DNA of 64,000 nt from Planctomycetota bacterium (GCA_020831805.1 JAFIFX010000003.1:62001-126000), one strand, 5' to 3'. Positions 51,790-61,470 are shown, numbered from the stretch's first letter. Notes: generated by a model from the sequence alone, not told the origin. Translations and numbers: made by a program.

Positions 51790-53418
51790 TCAGCGGGCGA
51801 TTTCGATGGCGCGGGTTTCGCGGAGGACGGTGACGCGGATCTCGCCGGGGAAGGTCATCTCGTCGGAGACGCGGCGGGCGATCTCGTGGGCGATGAGGTA
51901 GGCCTCGTCGTCGGAGACGCGGTTGGCGTCGATCATGACGCGGACCTCGCGCCCGGCCTGGACGGCGTAGGCCTCGTTGACGCCGGGCTGGGCCAGGGCG
52001 ATGTCCTGGAGTTCGTTGAGGCGCTGGACATAGCGCTCCATCGATTCGCGCCGGGCGCCGGGGCGGGCGGCGCTGACGGCATCGGCGGCCATGATGATGG
52101 GCGTGTACCAGGTGGTTGCGGGCATGTCGGCGTGGTGGGCGCCGATGGCGTTGAGGACTTCTTCGTCCTTCTCGCCGTACTGGCGGGCGAAGTCCATGCC
52201 GATCTTGGGGTGGCCGCCCTCCATCTCGTGGTCCATGGCCTTGCCGATGTCGTGGAGGAAGCCGGCGCGCCGGGCCATCTTGCCGTCGAGGCCGAGCTGG
52301 TCGGCGATGATCTGGGAGAGGTAGGCGACCTCGATGGAGTGCTTGAGGACATTCTGGCCGTAGCTGGTGCGGTAGGCGAGGCGGCCCATGGCCTCGATGA
52401 CCTTGGGGTGCAGGCCCTTGAGGCCGAGTTCGACGGCGGCTTCCTTGCCGATCTTGATGATCTTTTCCTCGGTCTCGCTCTTGACCTTCTCGACGACCTC
52501 TTCGATGCGGGTGGGGTGCATGCGGCCGTCGGCGATGAGGCGTTCGAGGGATTCGACGGCGATGGCCTGGCGGACCTTGTCGAAGCAGGAGACGACGATG
52601 ACGCCGGGGGTGTCGTCGACGATGATGTCGGCGCCGGTAGCCTTCTCGATGGCGCGGATGTTGCGGCCCTCGCGCCCGATGATGCGGCCCTTGATGTCGT
52701 CGGAGGGGATGGCGACGGTGCGGACGGTCGACTCGCTGGTCAGCTCGTTGGCGTAGCGCTGGACGGCGTTGATGAGGATCTCGGTGGCGTTCTTGCGGGC
52801 GTTTTCCTCGGCGTCCTCGACGATCTGGCGGGTGACCTTGCCCATCTCGGCCCGGGACTTCTCGGCGACGCGTTCGAGGAGGATCTCCCTGGCCTGGTTG
52901 CGGTCGAGCTGGGTGATTTTCTGGAGTTCGACCTCCTGCTTGTCGCGGAGGGCGGCGATCTCCTTGGTGCGCTGGTCGAGTTCCCCCGCCTGGCGTTCGA
53001 GGCGGGCTGCCTGCTCGGAGAGGTTGCGCTCCTTGAGGGTCAGGGCCTCTTCCTTGCGGTCGAAGAGATCCTCTCGCTTGGCGATCCGGCGTTCGGCCTC
53101 ACGGATCTCGGCCCGGTCGGCCTCGAGTTCCTTGTCTGCGGATTCTTTTCGCTCGATGGCCTTTCGTTCGGCCTCGAGCCGGGTCTTCTCCGCGGCGTTG
53201 GCGGCGTCCTGCTCGGCGCGGCGGATGATCTCGGCGGCCTCGGAGCGGGCATTGGAAAGTTTCTGGTTGAAGACAAAGCGGCAGATGAGGATGCCGAGGA
53301 TGGCCCCGACGATCAGGCCGACCAGGATGGCCACGACGAGCACCACGGGGCCCACGGCGCCGGCGGGGGCGAGCGTGGCGACCGAAATGCCTGTCAAAGG
53401 AGGACTTAGATTGACCAC
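51790..53418 (-). CDS. rny: Ribonuclease Y
   Basis: 542 residues. An N-terminal membrane helix (~23-47, GPVVLVVAILVGLIVGAILGIL) anchors a long coiled coil (~55-210). The KH domain has DIKGRIIGREGRNIRAIEKATG and the HD domain has LKHSIEVAYLSQ and GFLHDIGKAMDHE, the metal-binding HD pair. It initiates mRNA decay at the membrane. The start is a GTG at 53418 with GGAG 8 nt upstream. The 330 nt upstream hold no gene. Confidence 0.95.
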   Translation of the reverse strand: MVNLSPPLTGISVATLAPAGAVGPVVLVVAILVGLIVGAILGILICRFVFNQKLSNARSEAAEIIRRAEQDAANAAEKTRLEAERKAIERKESADKELEADRAEIREAERRIAKREDLFDRKEEALTLKERNLSEQAARLERQAGELDQRTKEIAALRDKQEVELQKITQLDRNQAREILLERVAEKSRAEMGKVTRQIVEDAEENARKNATEILINAVQRYANELTSESTVRTVAIPSDDIKGRIIGREGRNIRAIEKATGADIIVDDTPGVIVVSCFDKVRQAIAVESLERLIADGRMHPTRIEEVVEKVKSETEEKIIKIGKEAAVELGLKGLHPKVIEAMGRLAYRTSYGQNVLKHSIEVAYLSQIIADQLGLDGKMARRAGFLHDIGKAMDHEMEGGHPKIGMDFARQYGEKDEEVLNAIGAHHADMPATTWYTPIIMAADAVSAARPGARRESMERYVQRLNELQDIALAQPGVNEAYAVQAGREVRVMIDANRVSDDEAYLIAHEIARRVSDEMTFPGEIRVTVLRETRAIEIAR

Positions 53419-53748
53419 CAGGTGGTCTCCAAGGGCGTCGTGGGCGTTGGGGACCGCCCGTCAAGGCCCTGCTGGACCGTCCGCAGGAATGGGTGGGTGC
53501 TTGATCGTCGGGTGCGGGCCTTGTTTGGCCGGGTTTCGTCTTCTGGCGAACCCTTCTGAAACCGGGGAGTACGAGGAGCCGATAGGTAGAGACGATCTGA
53601 TCAGCACGCCGCCAAAGCCGGCGGGCGGGAAAAGTTTGGATGCTCACGCCGTCCCGGTCCCGCCGGGGCGACGACAATGGGCTATCTTAGCATGGATGAA
53701 ACCCGGGCGGCGTCCGACGCTCGGATTGTGAAAAGAGGACCCCCACCG
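53419..53748. other. Intergenic gap, little structure
   Basis: 330 nt between divergent rny and the DUF4097-like lipoprotein gene. A TATCTT (53683-53688) is a possible -10 for the plus-strand gene, but no -35 fits. Nothing else recognised. Confidence 0.4.
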
Positions 53749-54588
53749 ATGCGCACACGGATTCTTTGCCCGATCATCGCCCTGACCATGGTTCTGACGC
53801 TGCTGGTCATCGCAGGCTGCGGGAATCGCATGGGCGGGCTGCGTGCCCGCCTTGAGGCGAACCGTCTGGCCCGTTCGGTGCCGGTCCAGGGCCCCCCGGT
53901 GACGGTGGGTCGGATCACGGCGGTCGATGTGGAAAATCCCTGGGGGAATGTGATCATCGACGCGCGGCCGCGGAACGAGGAGTCGTTCATCTCATTTAAA
54001 GTCCAGTGGGAGCGTCGCCTGCGCTGGCGGGCGGCCCGGCAGGGCTACGAGTTCGACCCGGTCGGCGAGTACTTCACGGCCGAGCACACGACCACCGGCG
54101 AGCTGGGCACGGTGACCGTGCGTCCGACCGACCTGACGGTCGAGGGGTTCCGCCCGCCGATCGACATCGTGATCTATGTGCCCCGCGCCGATGGCGTGCG
54201 GGTCCGCAACGCGGGCGGGAAGGTGACGATCATCGGGGCCACGGGGGTGATCGATGTGGAATCCGGAACGCCGGAGCGTGAGGGCGGCGACATCGAGATC
54301 CGCACCGACGGGCCGATCCATGAGCCGATCACGGCGTGGAGCAGCCACGGCGATGTGAAGATGGTCGTCAGCAAAGACTCATCGGGCACGATCGATCTGA
54401 TCGCGCCCCGGGGCCGGGTGACCTTCGACGGTCGCTACGGCATCACCGAGCACTCGCGGCCCGCACGCGGGCGCTGGACCGGCGTCTGGAACGACGGGAT
54501 GAACCCGATCACGCTGCGGTCTGAGGATGGCGATGTGCTGATCATGGTGGTTGATCACCCGACGATGTACTCGCTCAAGCCCTGGTGA
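53749..54588 (+). CDS. Beta-strand-repeat lipoprotein (DUF4097-like), unknown function
   Basis: 279 residues. The lipoprotein signal has lipobox VIAGC (Cys ~24). The mature part is mostly short beta strands with regular turns, for example VENPWGNVIIDARP, RVRNAGGKVTIIGATGVIDVES and GDVKMVVSKDSSGTIDLIAPRGRVTF. This is the right-handed beta-helix pattern of DUF4097-type putative adhesins. It is a stand-alone gene ending at a good terminator. No catalytic residues are seen. A surface or periplasmic role is likely; function unknown. Confidence 0.72.
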   Translation: MRTRILCPIIALTMVLTLLVIAGCGNRMGGLRARLEANRLARSVPVQGPPVTVGRITAVDVENPWGNVIIDARPRNEESFISFKVQWERRLRWRAARQGYEFDPVGEYFTAEHTTTGELGTVTVRPTDLTVEGFRPPIDIVIYVPRADGVRVRNAGGKVTIIGATGVIDVESGTPEREGGDIEIRTDGPIHEPITAWSSHGDVKMVVSKDSSGTIDLIAPRGRVTFDGRYGITEHSRPARGRWTGVWNDGMNPITLRSEDGDVLIMVVDHPTMYSLKPW

Positions 54589-54618
54589 GCAGTGCTTGAA
54601 CAACCAGGAACTGAAACG

Positions 54619-54650
54619 ACGCCCGGCGTATTCGCCGGGCGTTTCTCTTT
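54619..54650. terminator. Bidirectional terminator between convergent genes
   Basis: A 10-bp stem ACGCCCGGCG/CGCCGGGCGT with loop TATT is followed by TTCTCTTT on the plus strand and by CGTTTC on the minus strand. It separates the lipoprotein gene and the PilZ-like gene. Confidence 0.85.
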
Positions 54651-54675
54651 CACGGACGGGTTGAAGGCAGAGGCT

Positions 54676-55518
54676 TCAGGCGGCCCTGCGGACCGGCATC
54701 GCGCCGACATAGCGGGCGATCTGGCTGACGACGAAGGCCTTGTGCTCGGCGTTGTGGGCGAACTCGAAGGCCATGCCGGCATAGGTGTTCTGGAGCGAGT
54801 CGATGTGGGTGTGGGCGACGCGGGCGGTGAGCAGAAGCGGGGTCGGGACCGCGGGGCTCAGGTCGATGCGCATGAAGTAGGGGTGGACGGAGTCGAGGGT
54901 GGCGTGGTCTTGGCGGGGGATGACCAGGCCGACGCCGCCGCCGCCGATATTGGCCAGGCGGGCCTCGAACCGCGGGCCGATCTCGGGCAGGGCCGCGGGC
55001 TCGTCGGTCGGGGCGGCGCGGCCGCCCGAGGCGAGCAGGTCGGTGATCTGGACGCGGTTGGCCACCTCGATCGGGACGGCCGAGCGGAGGTCGAGCAGCG
55101 GCCAGCAGTCGACCATGGGCAGGTTCAGGCCCAGGGTCGAGGTCCGTTCGTTGTTGCGGCGGGCGCAGCGTTCAACCGTGTCGGGCGTCGTGATGCGCAG
55201 GGCCTTGCGTGGGCCGTTGCGGGTCGGCACGGTTTCGACGGCGCGGACCGTGGTGCGGAACATCCAGCGGTTCTGCCCGACGGCCATGATGCCGACGAGG
55301 GGCGTTCCGGCGGGGACGGGGAAGGACTGGCCCATGGAGCCGGGGTGCTCGACGAGGATGGTGTCGTTCTCGACGCGGTAGACATGGACGCGCCAGACGA
55401 GATCCTTGCGGTCCGGGTCGGCGCCCTGGTCGATGGCGAACTCAAGGCCGCCGCCGCGCTCGCAGATCTGGTTGAGGCAGTCGCGCCATCGCTCGGTGCG
55501 GGATCGGTTGGCGGGCAT
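54676..55518 (-). CDS. YcgR-like PilZ domain protein
   Basis: 280 residues. A flagellar-brake-like N-domain (~15-115) precedes a PilZ-like barrel (~118-275). RRNNERTS gives the RxxxR half of the cyclic-di-GMP site. The second half, normally D/NxSxxG, reads NIGGGGVGL, with Gly in place of Ser. Binding is therefore uncertain. GGAG lies 8 nt before the ATG. It is last in a minus-strand row scpB, lipoprotein, DUF58, transglutaminase, PilZ, 70 nt after the transglutaminase. An HD-GYP phosphodiesterase lies 6 kb away. The barrel contains an unusually long insert (~150-175). Confidence 0.75.
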   Translation of the reverse strand: MPANRSRTERWRDCLNQICERGGGLEFAIDQGADPDRKDLVWRVHVYRVENDTILVEHPGSMGQSFPVPAGTPLVGIMAVGQNRWMFRTTVRAVETVPTRNGPRKALRITTPDTVERCARRNNERTSTLGLNLPMVDCWPLLDLRSAVPIEVANRVQITDLLASGGRAAPTDEPAALPEIGPRFEARLANIGGGGVGLVIPRQDHATLDSVHPYFMRIDLSPAVPTPLLLTARVAHTHIDSLQNTYAGMAFEFAHNAEHKAFVVSQIARYVGAMPVRRAA

Positions 55519-55588
55519 GTCTTGGCTCCATCAACGAAAGTTTTTCGTCGAAGGGGTCATCGGAGCCGTGGCGGTACGGCTTCACCGG

Positions 55589-57811
55589 TCATGCGGATGC
55601 TCTGGACCGTTCGCGGTTCTCGGACGCTCGGAGGGCCCGGATGGCCTCGCGGAATCGGCTGTCGGGGGGGGGATTGGCGGGTGCGTAGCGGGCCTGGTAG
55701 AGCAGGGCGCAGGCGTCATCGAGCGCGTCCGCGAGCAGGGGGGGCAGGTCCGCGGCGTTCCGTCGGAGGTGTTCGCGGAGGGGGCGCTGGGCCGGCTTGG
55801 GCACGCCGGCGGCGGCGAGGGCTTTGAGCACCCGCTCGCGCAGGTGGTCCGGCCAGTCGGAGTGGCCGGTTCGGATCGCCCGGGCCCGCGCCACCAGCCT
55901 GGCCAGAACGGCGCGGAGGAGGGACGCCAGGTTCGCGTGGTGGCGTGTGACGACCAGGCCGACGGCCATGCTGGCGCCGAAGACGCCGATCGCGACGGCG
56001 AGGGCCCGGAGGATCAGGCTTTCGCCGCCGGTGCGCAGCCGCTCGATCATGCGGCCGCCGAAGGTGCGCAGGCCGAAGTCGGTCGCCATGTTGCCGAGGA
56101 GCTGGCGCTGCGTGCCGGTGTTGAAACCGACGACGCCGGAGATCCAGGCGAACTCGATAGTCTCGTACATGTTCTTGACGGAACGCCACAGGGTCGGGGT
56201 GGGCTGGTGGATCTGGTAGAAATCCGCGGGCGGGGTGCCGTCGAAGGTCATCCAGAAGCCCGGGGCGATCTCGGCTTCGATCCAGCCGTGGGCGTTGCTC
56301 TCGCGGACGACGTACTGGCCGGTGACCTCGTTGTAGTCGGAGGCGACATACCCGGTGATGACGCGTGCGTTGATGCCGGCGGCACGGGTCAGCAGGGCGA
56401 GGGCCGAGGCGTAGTACTCGCAATGGCCGGTGCGTCGTTCGTTGAGGAACCAGACGGTCGGCTCCCGGCCCGGGGGGACCGGCTCGTCAACGAGGGTGTA
56501 GCTGAAGTTGGACCGGAGGTGACTCTCGAGCGCGCGGACGGCGCGGATGTCATCGGAGACCGGGCGGACATCGGGATCGAAAGCGATCTCCGCGCCTTCG
56601 AGGACGGTCCTCGCGAACTCGATGACGGGCTCGGGGATCTCGCCGGAGTGCAGCGGCGAACGCTCGGCGCCGTTCTCAGGCCTGTTGGGTGAGAACCTCG
56701 GGTCGTTGGAGCGGATGGTGTACTCGACCCGCCCGGCGAAGCCGTCGCGCAGCACGGTGCCGGTGCGCGGATCGTGGGCGAGGAACTGGCCGCTGTTGAC
56801 GGGGCGGAGTTCGAGCGGCTGCCAGTGGGTGAACAGGGGGCTCGCCCCCGGCTGTGCGTTGCGGATGCTGATGCGGAGTTCGAGCTCCCACGGTTCGCGG
56901 GTGGGCGGGCGGTACGGGCGGATCGCGGAACCCTCGGGGATGAACTGGGCGCGGACGGATCCGCGACGGCGGAGTTCGGTGTCCCGCGTCCAGCGGCCTG
57001 ACTCGTAGGTCTCCAGAACGGCCCCGCGGAGGAAGATCGGGGGAGCGTCGGAGCGGCCGCGGTTGCGTTCGTTGCGGTCGAGGATGACGACATCCATGAC
57101 CGGCGTCTGGGACTGGGAGATCAGGCCGGGCCCGCCGAGTTGCACCTCGTCGGTGAACCCGGTGGTCTGTCCGACGGGGATCGAGCCCCAGTTGCCGAAG
57201 GCCTCCGAGCCGAGGTTGCGTGGGATGAAGACAAAGACCGCGACGGCGGTGATCACGATGGCGAAGCCCGCGCCGATCTGGATCGAGCGGAGGTCGCGGC
57301 GCAGCGCCAGGTCCGCGGGCGGGTCGGGGCGTTGGGCGCGTTGGACCGCGGCGAAGATCTGGTACCGCAGAATCGCCCGGAAGACCAGGGCGGTGCCCAG
57401 CAGGAGCATCACCCCGGTGAACATCGAGTTGCTGGTCAGGACCGCGGCGATGTACAGGGCCGTGACGAGCAGGAGGACCTGGCCCCAGTCTGTGGCGCGG
57501 CGGAGGTCGAAGAGCTTGACGACGAGCAGCAGGCCGATGAAGAACGCGAACGCGCTGACGGTGAGCCCCAGACGCATCAGCTGCAGAAAGCCGATGCCGA
57601 GCACGCCGACCAGCCCGGCGTTGATGGCGTTGGGCGGCGCGGGGCGTTCCGGTAGGACCGCCACCCACCATGCGGCGGCCACGCCGGCCAGGACGAGCAG
57701 GAGGAACTCCGGGGACTGCTCGGCCACACCGAAGGCGATCACCGAGCCGAGCAGCGCCCAGCCGATCGCGCGCCGCATGCTCCGCTGGATGGTGTGGTCC
57801 CGGCTGGTCAT
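55589..57811 (-). CDS. Transglutaminase-like membrane protein (DUF3488/TgpA type)
   Basis: 740 residues. About six N-terminal helices (for example AIGWALLGSVIAFGVA, LLLVLAGVAAAWWVAVL, AFAFFIGLLLVVKLF and VLLLVTALYIAAVL) are followed by a large extracytoplasmic region and the transglutaminase core. The Cys-His-Asp triad is visible in RTGHCEYYASALALLTRAAG, SNAHGWIEAEI and MTFDGTPP. Another TM (~610-630) and a basic C-domain follow. It probably processes or crosslinks envelope proteins. The start overlaps the DUF58 stop (ATGA); DUF58-TgpA pairing is a common arrangement, usually with a MoxR ATPase, which is missing here. Confidence 0.9.
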   Translation of the reverse strand: MTSRDHTIQRSMRRAIGWALLGSVIAFGVAEQSPEFLLLVLAGVAAAWWVAVLPERPAPPNAINAGLVGVLGIGFLQLMRLGLTVSAFAFFIGLLLVVKLFDLRRATDWGQVLLLVTALYIAAVLTSNSMFTGVMLLLGTALVFRAILRYQIFAAVQRAQRPDPPADLALRRDLRSIQIGAGFAIVITAVAVFVFIPRNLGSEAFGNWGSIPVGQTTGFTDEVQLGGPGLISQSQTPVMDVVILDRNERNRGRSDAPPIFLRGAVLETYESGRWTRDTELRRRGSVRAQFIPEGSAIRPYRPPTREPWELELRISIRNAQPGASPLFTHWQPLELRPVNSGQFLAHDPRTGTVLRDGFAGRVEYTIRSNDPRFSPNRPENGAERSPLHSGEIPEPVIEFARTVLEGAEIAFDPDVRPVSDDIRAVRALESHLRSNFSYTLVDEPVPPGREPTVWFLNERRTGHCEYYASALALLTRAAGINARVITGYVASDYNEVTGQYVVRESNAHGWIEAEIAPGFWMTFDGTPPADFYQIHQPTPTLWRSVKNMYETIEFAWISGVVGFNTGTQRQLLGNMATDFGLRTFGGRMIERLRTGGESLILRALAVAIGVFGASMAVGLVVTRHHANLASLLRAVLARLVARARAIRTGHSDWPDHLRERVLKALAAAGVPKPAQRPLREHLRRNAADLPPLLADALDDACALLYQARYAPANPPPDSRFREAIRALRASENRERSRASA

Positions 57812-58983
57812 GATCTCCGCTTCCGGCGTGCGCGGCGGCTGCGTGCGGGGGCGGATGAACCGGCCAGCGCGGGGGGCAGGGTCGCGCCGGGGGCGAGCCA
57901 ATCCTCGGGGCGGGCGGGGTCGAGCCGGCCGGGGTGCGGGCCGCCCGCGGGGCGCAGGGGGATGGTGATGCTGCTTTCGCCGGGTCCGATGGGGGGTTCG
58001 CTGTCGCCGGCCTGGGGATCGGACAGGTCGGTCATGGCGAGGGCCCGGGCGGCGCGTTTCTCGGCCAGGGTGCCGGTCGCCGGTCGGAGCCGGATGCCGG
58101 CCCAGGGCGCCCAGATGCCGACCGCGCGGCCGGCGTGGGTGCCGGCGCGGACCAGGGCGGCGGCCAGGGCCATCGCCCGCTCGGGCATGATGTCCTGCCC
58201 TTCCACGGGCGTGGGGCGTGGGAGGTGGACCCAGATCGAGGGGCCGCGGGGCTCGGCGTGCTCGACCACCAGCAACTCGGAGCGTCGCGCGCTGGGGCGC
58301 CAGGCGATGGTGCGTCTCGGGTCGCCTGGGGAGTAGGCCCGCAGCCCGAAATAGGCGCCGACGACGCCGCGGCGAGCGCGTTTGACGCGGTGCTCGGTCT
58401 GGCCGTCGCCGAGCGAATCGAGCAGGTCGTCGGCCAGTCGGAGGGTGGCCGGCGTGGCCAGCGCCCTGCGGGGGACGGAGAACTCGAGGGATTTGATGAT
58501 GAAGCCGAACGGGAAGCGTGATTCGATGATGATCCGGTCGAACAACCGCGGGCCCCGCCAGGAGGGCGTCCAGACGCCGTGGGCCTTGGCCCGCCCGGCG
58601 GGCTGGATGTGCAGCAGGCAGGCCGCGCCGGTGTCGTTGCTGACGGCCTCGCGGATGGTCAGGGCGAAGATGGGGAGCAGGCGGTTGCGGTTGAAGAAGT
58701 GGTACGGGATGTCCTGGTGCGTCCCGACGGGCGTGTCGGGGATCGGGGCGTGGCGCATGCGGAGGCCCAGGAGGCTGTATCCCGAGACGACGCCGGAGAT
58801 GATGACGGCCGAGACGGCGACGCCGAACACCCAGAAGAGCAGGTTGTTCTGGGAGTTGATCGCGCCGATGGCGAGAAAGACCGTCACGAAGATGAAGAGC
58901 ACGCCGCTCCAGCCAAGCCTCGCCCGTCTGCTGAGGGGCCGGATATCTTCCGGCGTTTCCGCGGTGGGCGGGGGTTCGGTCAT
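57808..58983 (-). CDS. DUF58 domain-containing membrane protein
   Basis: 391 residues. Two N-terminal helices (WSGVLFIFVTVFLAIGAIN and FWVFGVAVSAVIISGVVSG) precede a beta domain. The DUF58 signature follows around residue 225 (LRAYSPGDPRRTIAWRPSARRSELLVVEHAE), then a vWA-like part. A Pro/Arg-rich tail ends in RRARRKRRS. It acts with the following transglutaminase and, in other genomes, a MoxR ATPase, in envelope or metabolic assembly. Both ends overlap their neighbours by 4 nt. Confidence 0.88.
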   Translation of the reverse strand: MTEPPPTAETPEDIRPLSRRARLGWSGVLFIFVTVFLAIGAINSQNNLLFWVFGVAVSAVIISGVVSGYSLLGLRMRHAPIPDTPVGTHQDIPYHFFNRNRLLPIFALTIREAVSNDTGAACLLHIQPAGRAKAHGVWTPSWRGPRLFDRIIIESRFPFGFIIKSLEFSVPRRALATPATLRLADDLLDSLGDGQTEHRVKRARRGVVGAYFGLRAYSPGDPRRTIAWRPSARRSELLVVEHAEPRGPSIWVHLPRPTPVEGQDIMPERAMALAAALVRAGTHAGRAVGIWAPWAGIRLRPATGTLAEKRAARALAMTDLSDPQAGDSEPPIGPGESSITIPLRPAGGPHPGRLDPARPEDWLAPGATLPPALAGSSAPARSRRARRKRRS

Positions 58984-59411
58984 CGCTGCTCGGTATCGGG
59001 TCTTGTCATGACGGTGCAGAGCAGGCGCTGCCCGGCGCGGGGCAGGTACGCGCGTGAGCGGGCGGTGTAGATCGTGTCGCCGCGGGCGCGGACGATGACG
59101 GATCCGCCGGGGTGGCGGCCGCGGGCGAGCGTGAAGCGGAAGTTGCCGTCCTCGTCGGAGACGGTGCTGGCGATGACGGCGCCGCTGGTGGTGGATGTGT
59201 CCTGGAGCAGCGCAACCTCGACACCGGGGAGGCCCTGGGCGAGGAGGCGTTCATCGGACTGATCGACGACGACGGCGAGTCCCACGGGTCCTGATACGAC
59301 GCGGCCGTCGATGCGGGTCGCGCCGCGGCAGCCGATCTGGACGGCGGCCGCCAGCAGCAGCAGGGTGAGCAGGACGGGTTTTCCGAGCACGCGGGCGTCC
59401 GTGCGGCCCAT
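58980..59411 (-). CDS. Small lipoprotein with carboxypeptidase-regulatory-like fold
   Basis: 143 residues. The lipobox is VQIGC (Cys ~28). The mature part contains IDGRVVSGPVGLAVVVD, LPGVEVALLQD and STVSDEDGNFRFTLARG, the pattern of a CarboxypepD_reg/SpaA-like beta sandwich. AAGGAG lies 6 nt before the ATG, and the stop overlaps the DUF58 start. It is 25 nt after scpB. It is probably a periplasmic accessory of the DUF58-transglutaminase pair. The exact function is unknown. Confidence 0.72.
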   Translation of the reverse strand: MGRTDARVLGKPVLLTLLLLAAAVQIGCRGATRIDGRVVSGPVGLAVVVDQSDERLLAQGLPGVEVALLQDTSTTSGAVIASTVSDEDGNFRFTLARGRHPGGSVIVRARGDTIYTARSRAYLPRAGQRLLCTVMTRPDTEQR

Positions 59412-59436
59412 GGGAATCTCCTTAGGTCAAGATGCG

Positions 59437-60069
59437 TCATTCGGCCTGGTTCTGTTCCAGGCGGTCGGCGAGTTCTTCGGGTTTGGGCAGGTCCTTGATG
59501 TTCGCCAGGCCGAAGGCGTCGAGGAACTGGGGGGTGGTGCCGTAAAGCATCGGGCGGCCGAGTTCCTCGGCGCGTCCGGCGATTTTGATCAGCTTGCGGT
59601 CGAGCAGCGAGCGGAGGACCTCGCCGCAGGCCACGCCGCGGATGGCCTCGAGTTCGGCCCGGGTGACGGGCTGGCGGTAGGCGATGATGGCGAGGGTCTC
59701 GAGGGCGGGGCGGGAGAGGCGGGTGGAGGCCCGGGCCCGGTGCATGGCGGCGATGACCGGGGCGTGCTCGGGGCGGGTCATGAGGCGGTAGCCGCCGGAA
59801 ACGGGCTCGATGCGGAAGGCGCGGCCTTCGGTGTCGTAGGACTCGTTCAGGGCGGCGATGGCGGCTTCCACCTGAGGCCCCCCCACCTCGATTCCCAGGA
59901 CCGGGCCGATCGGTTCGGCGATCCTGGCCGACGAGATGGGGCGATCCACTGAGGTCAGGATGGCCTCGACCGCGGCCAGGACCTCCGGGCCGGGGGCCGG
60001 GATGGCCTGGGGCTCAGGGGATTGGGCGGCGTCCTGGGTCGGTTCGGGCTCGGCGGCGGTCTGGGGCAT
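59437..60069 (-). CDS. scpB: Segregation and condensation protein B
   Basis: 210 residues. A Pro/Glu-rich N-terminal ~30 residues precede the two winged-helix domains: VLAAVEAILTSVDRPISSARIAE, YRLMTRPEHAPVI, LSRPALETLAIIAYRQPVTRAELEAIRG and RPMLYGTTPQFLDAFGL. It forms the SMC-ScpA-ScpB chromosome condensation complex. scpA and smc are not in the window. It is first of the row running to the PilZ-like gene, and 60 nt from the divergent transporter gene. Confidence 0.94.
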   Translation of the reverse strand: MPQTAAEPEPTQDAAQSPEPQAIPAPGPEVLAAVEAILTSVDRPISSARIAEPIGPVLGIEVGGPQVEAAIAALNESYDTEGRAFRIEPVSGGYRLMTRPEHAPVIAAMHRARASTRLSRPALETLAIIAYRQPVTRAELEAIRGVACGEVLRSLLDRKLIKIAGRAEELGRPMLYGTTPQFLDAFGLANIKDLPKPEELADRLEQNQAE

Positions 60070-60129
60070 GACGGGATGCTACCACCGTGGGGCCGAATCT
60101 GCCGGAGCCCGGGGGCGTATTCTGCCCCC

Positions 60130-60975
60130 ATGCAGCACCTCGACGATCCCCTGCCCAGCCAGCAGCACCGATACGAGGGTCTAGCGGTGCTGTCCGAGCT
60201 GGAGCTGCACCGGCGGCGGGAGCGGCTGTTCCTGGTCTTCGGGGGCCTGTTCCTGGGCACGCTGGCGATGCTGAACATCCTGGGGATCACGCGGTTCATC
60301 AAGCTGCTTGAGATCACGGACGGCGCCGGGGACCCGGTGCTCGTGGCGGGGGTGCCGCTGGTGTTCGCGGTGGCCGTGGGCGTGCTGCCGTACCCGATCA
60401 CTTTTTTGTGCACGGATTTCATTTCGGAGCTGTACGGGCGGCGCCGGGCGAACGCGGTGGTGTGGACGGGGCTGCTGCTGAACATCTGGGTGGTGCTGAT
60501 TCTGTGGCTGGGGGGGTGGCTGCCGGGGTTCGAGACCATCGACCCCGCGACCGGGCGGCCCGAGCTGGACGAGGCCGGGCGGTTGCCGGTGTTTTATGAG
60601 GTCCGGGCGTTGGCGTTCGGCGCGGTGACGGCGTCGATGATCGCGTACCTCGTGGCACAACTGGTGGATGTGCATGTCTTCCATTTCTGGAAGCGGCTGA
60701 CGAACGGGCGGCACCTGTGGCTGCGCAACAACGGTTCCACCATCGTCAGCCAGTTGGTGGACACCACCGCGGTGATCCTGATCACGCATTTCTATGCGAA
60801 GGCCCTGCCGGTGAATGAGGATCTCGCGATCTGGCCGCAGTTGTGGCTGTTTATCGCGACGGGGTACGCGTTCAAGCTGCTGGCGGCGCTGGTGGACACG
60901 ATCCCGTTCATGGTGGGGACGCGGTATCTGGTCCGATACCTGCGTCTGCCCCCGCCGGAAAAGTCCTCAACTTGA
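60130..60975 (+). CDS. Queuosine precursor transporter (YhhQ/QueT, VUT family)
   Basis: 281 residues. About six to seven hydrophobic helices are visible, with the family segment LPYPITFLCTDFISELYGRRRANAVVW and VAQLVDVHVFHFWKR...WLRNNGSTIVSQLVDT. VUT-family proteins import preQ0/preQ1 or queuine for tRNA modification. The ATG at 60130 fits the family N-terminus; an upstream in-frame start would overlap scpB on the other strand. No que biosynthesis gene is nearby. Confidence 0.9.
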   Translation: MQHLDDPLPSQQHRYEGLAVLSELELHRRRERLFLVFGGLFLGTLAMLNILGITRFIKLLEITDGAGDPVLVAGVPLVFAVAVGVLPYPITFLCTDFISELYGRRRANAVVWTGLLLNIWVVLILWLGGWLPGFETIDPATGRPELDEAGRLPVFYEVRALAFGAVTASMIAYLVAQLVDVHVFHFWKRLTNGRHLWLRNNGSTIVSQLVDTTAVILITHFYAKALPVNEDLAIWPQLWLFIATGYAFKLLAALVDTIPFMVGTRYLVRYLRLPPPEKSST

Positions 60976-61071
60976 CACCCGTATGGGGTGGAACTGGCGG
61001 TATGGGCCCAACCCGGCCCGTCGGTTGGCCGATAGAGGTCGCGGAGGCGGCCCGGTGCGGTCGACATTGCC

Positions 61072-61470
61072 ATGCCTGAGATGACCGTGTTGCTGGCGGA
61101 CGACGAAGCACATGTGACCCATGTGATGGCCCGGGCGGTTCGTGCGGCCGGGCTCGGCGTGATCACGGCGGAGGACGGCGAGGAGGCGTACGAACTCGCG
61201 TCGGAGCATCGCCCGGACCTGATCGTGACCGATCTGCAGATGCCGTACATGAGCGGGATCGATCTGGCCCGGCGGCTGTGCGAGCACCACGAGCTGAGCA
61301 AGGTGCCGGTGATTCTCCTCTCCGCACGGGGGTATGTGGTCGAGGCGGAAGCGAAGACACTGACCAACATCCGGGCGGTGATCGAGAAGCCGTTCAGCGC
61401 CCGCGAGGTGGTCTCGATGATCCGCGAGCTGCTCGGGTACGAGCCGGATGAACTGAGGCAATCGGCGTGA
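61072..61470 (+). CDS. Stand-alone response regulator receiver protein
   Basis: 132 residues, a receiver domain only. Acidic pair ADDE, phospho-acceptor Asp in IVTDLQMPYMSG, switch Ser in LLSARG and Lys in VIEKPFSA are all present. Its stop overlaps the GTG start of the HD-GYP gene (GTGA), so the two are made together. The receiver may control the HD-GYP enzyme in trans, replacing the usual fused REC-HD-GYP. A second ATG three codons on (MTVLLADD) is an alternative start. Confidence 0.9.
   Translation: MPEMTVLLADDEAHVTHVMARAVRAAGLGVITAEDGEEAYELASEHRPDLIVTDLQMPYMSGIDLARRLCEHHELSKVPVILLSARGYVVEAEAKTLTNIRAVIEKPFSAREVVSMIRELLGYEPDELRQSA

Noticed and set aside
50395..53409. 1004-codon plus-strand open frame
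   Set aside because: It is antisense to the M14 peptidase and RNase Y, both firmly identified; the sequence is Gly/Val/Asp-rich without motifs.
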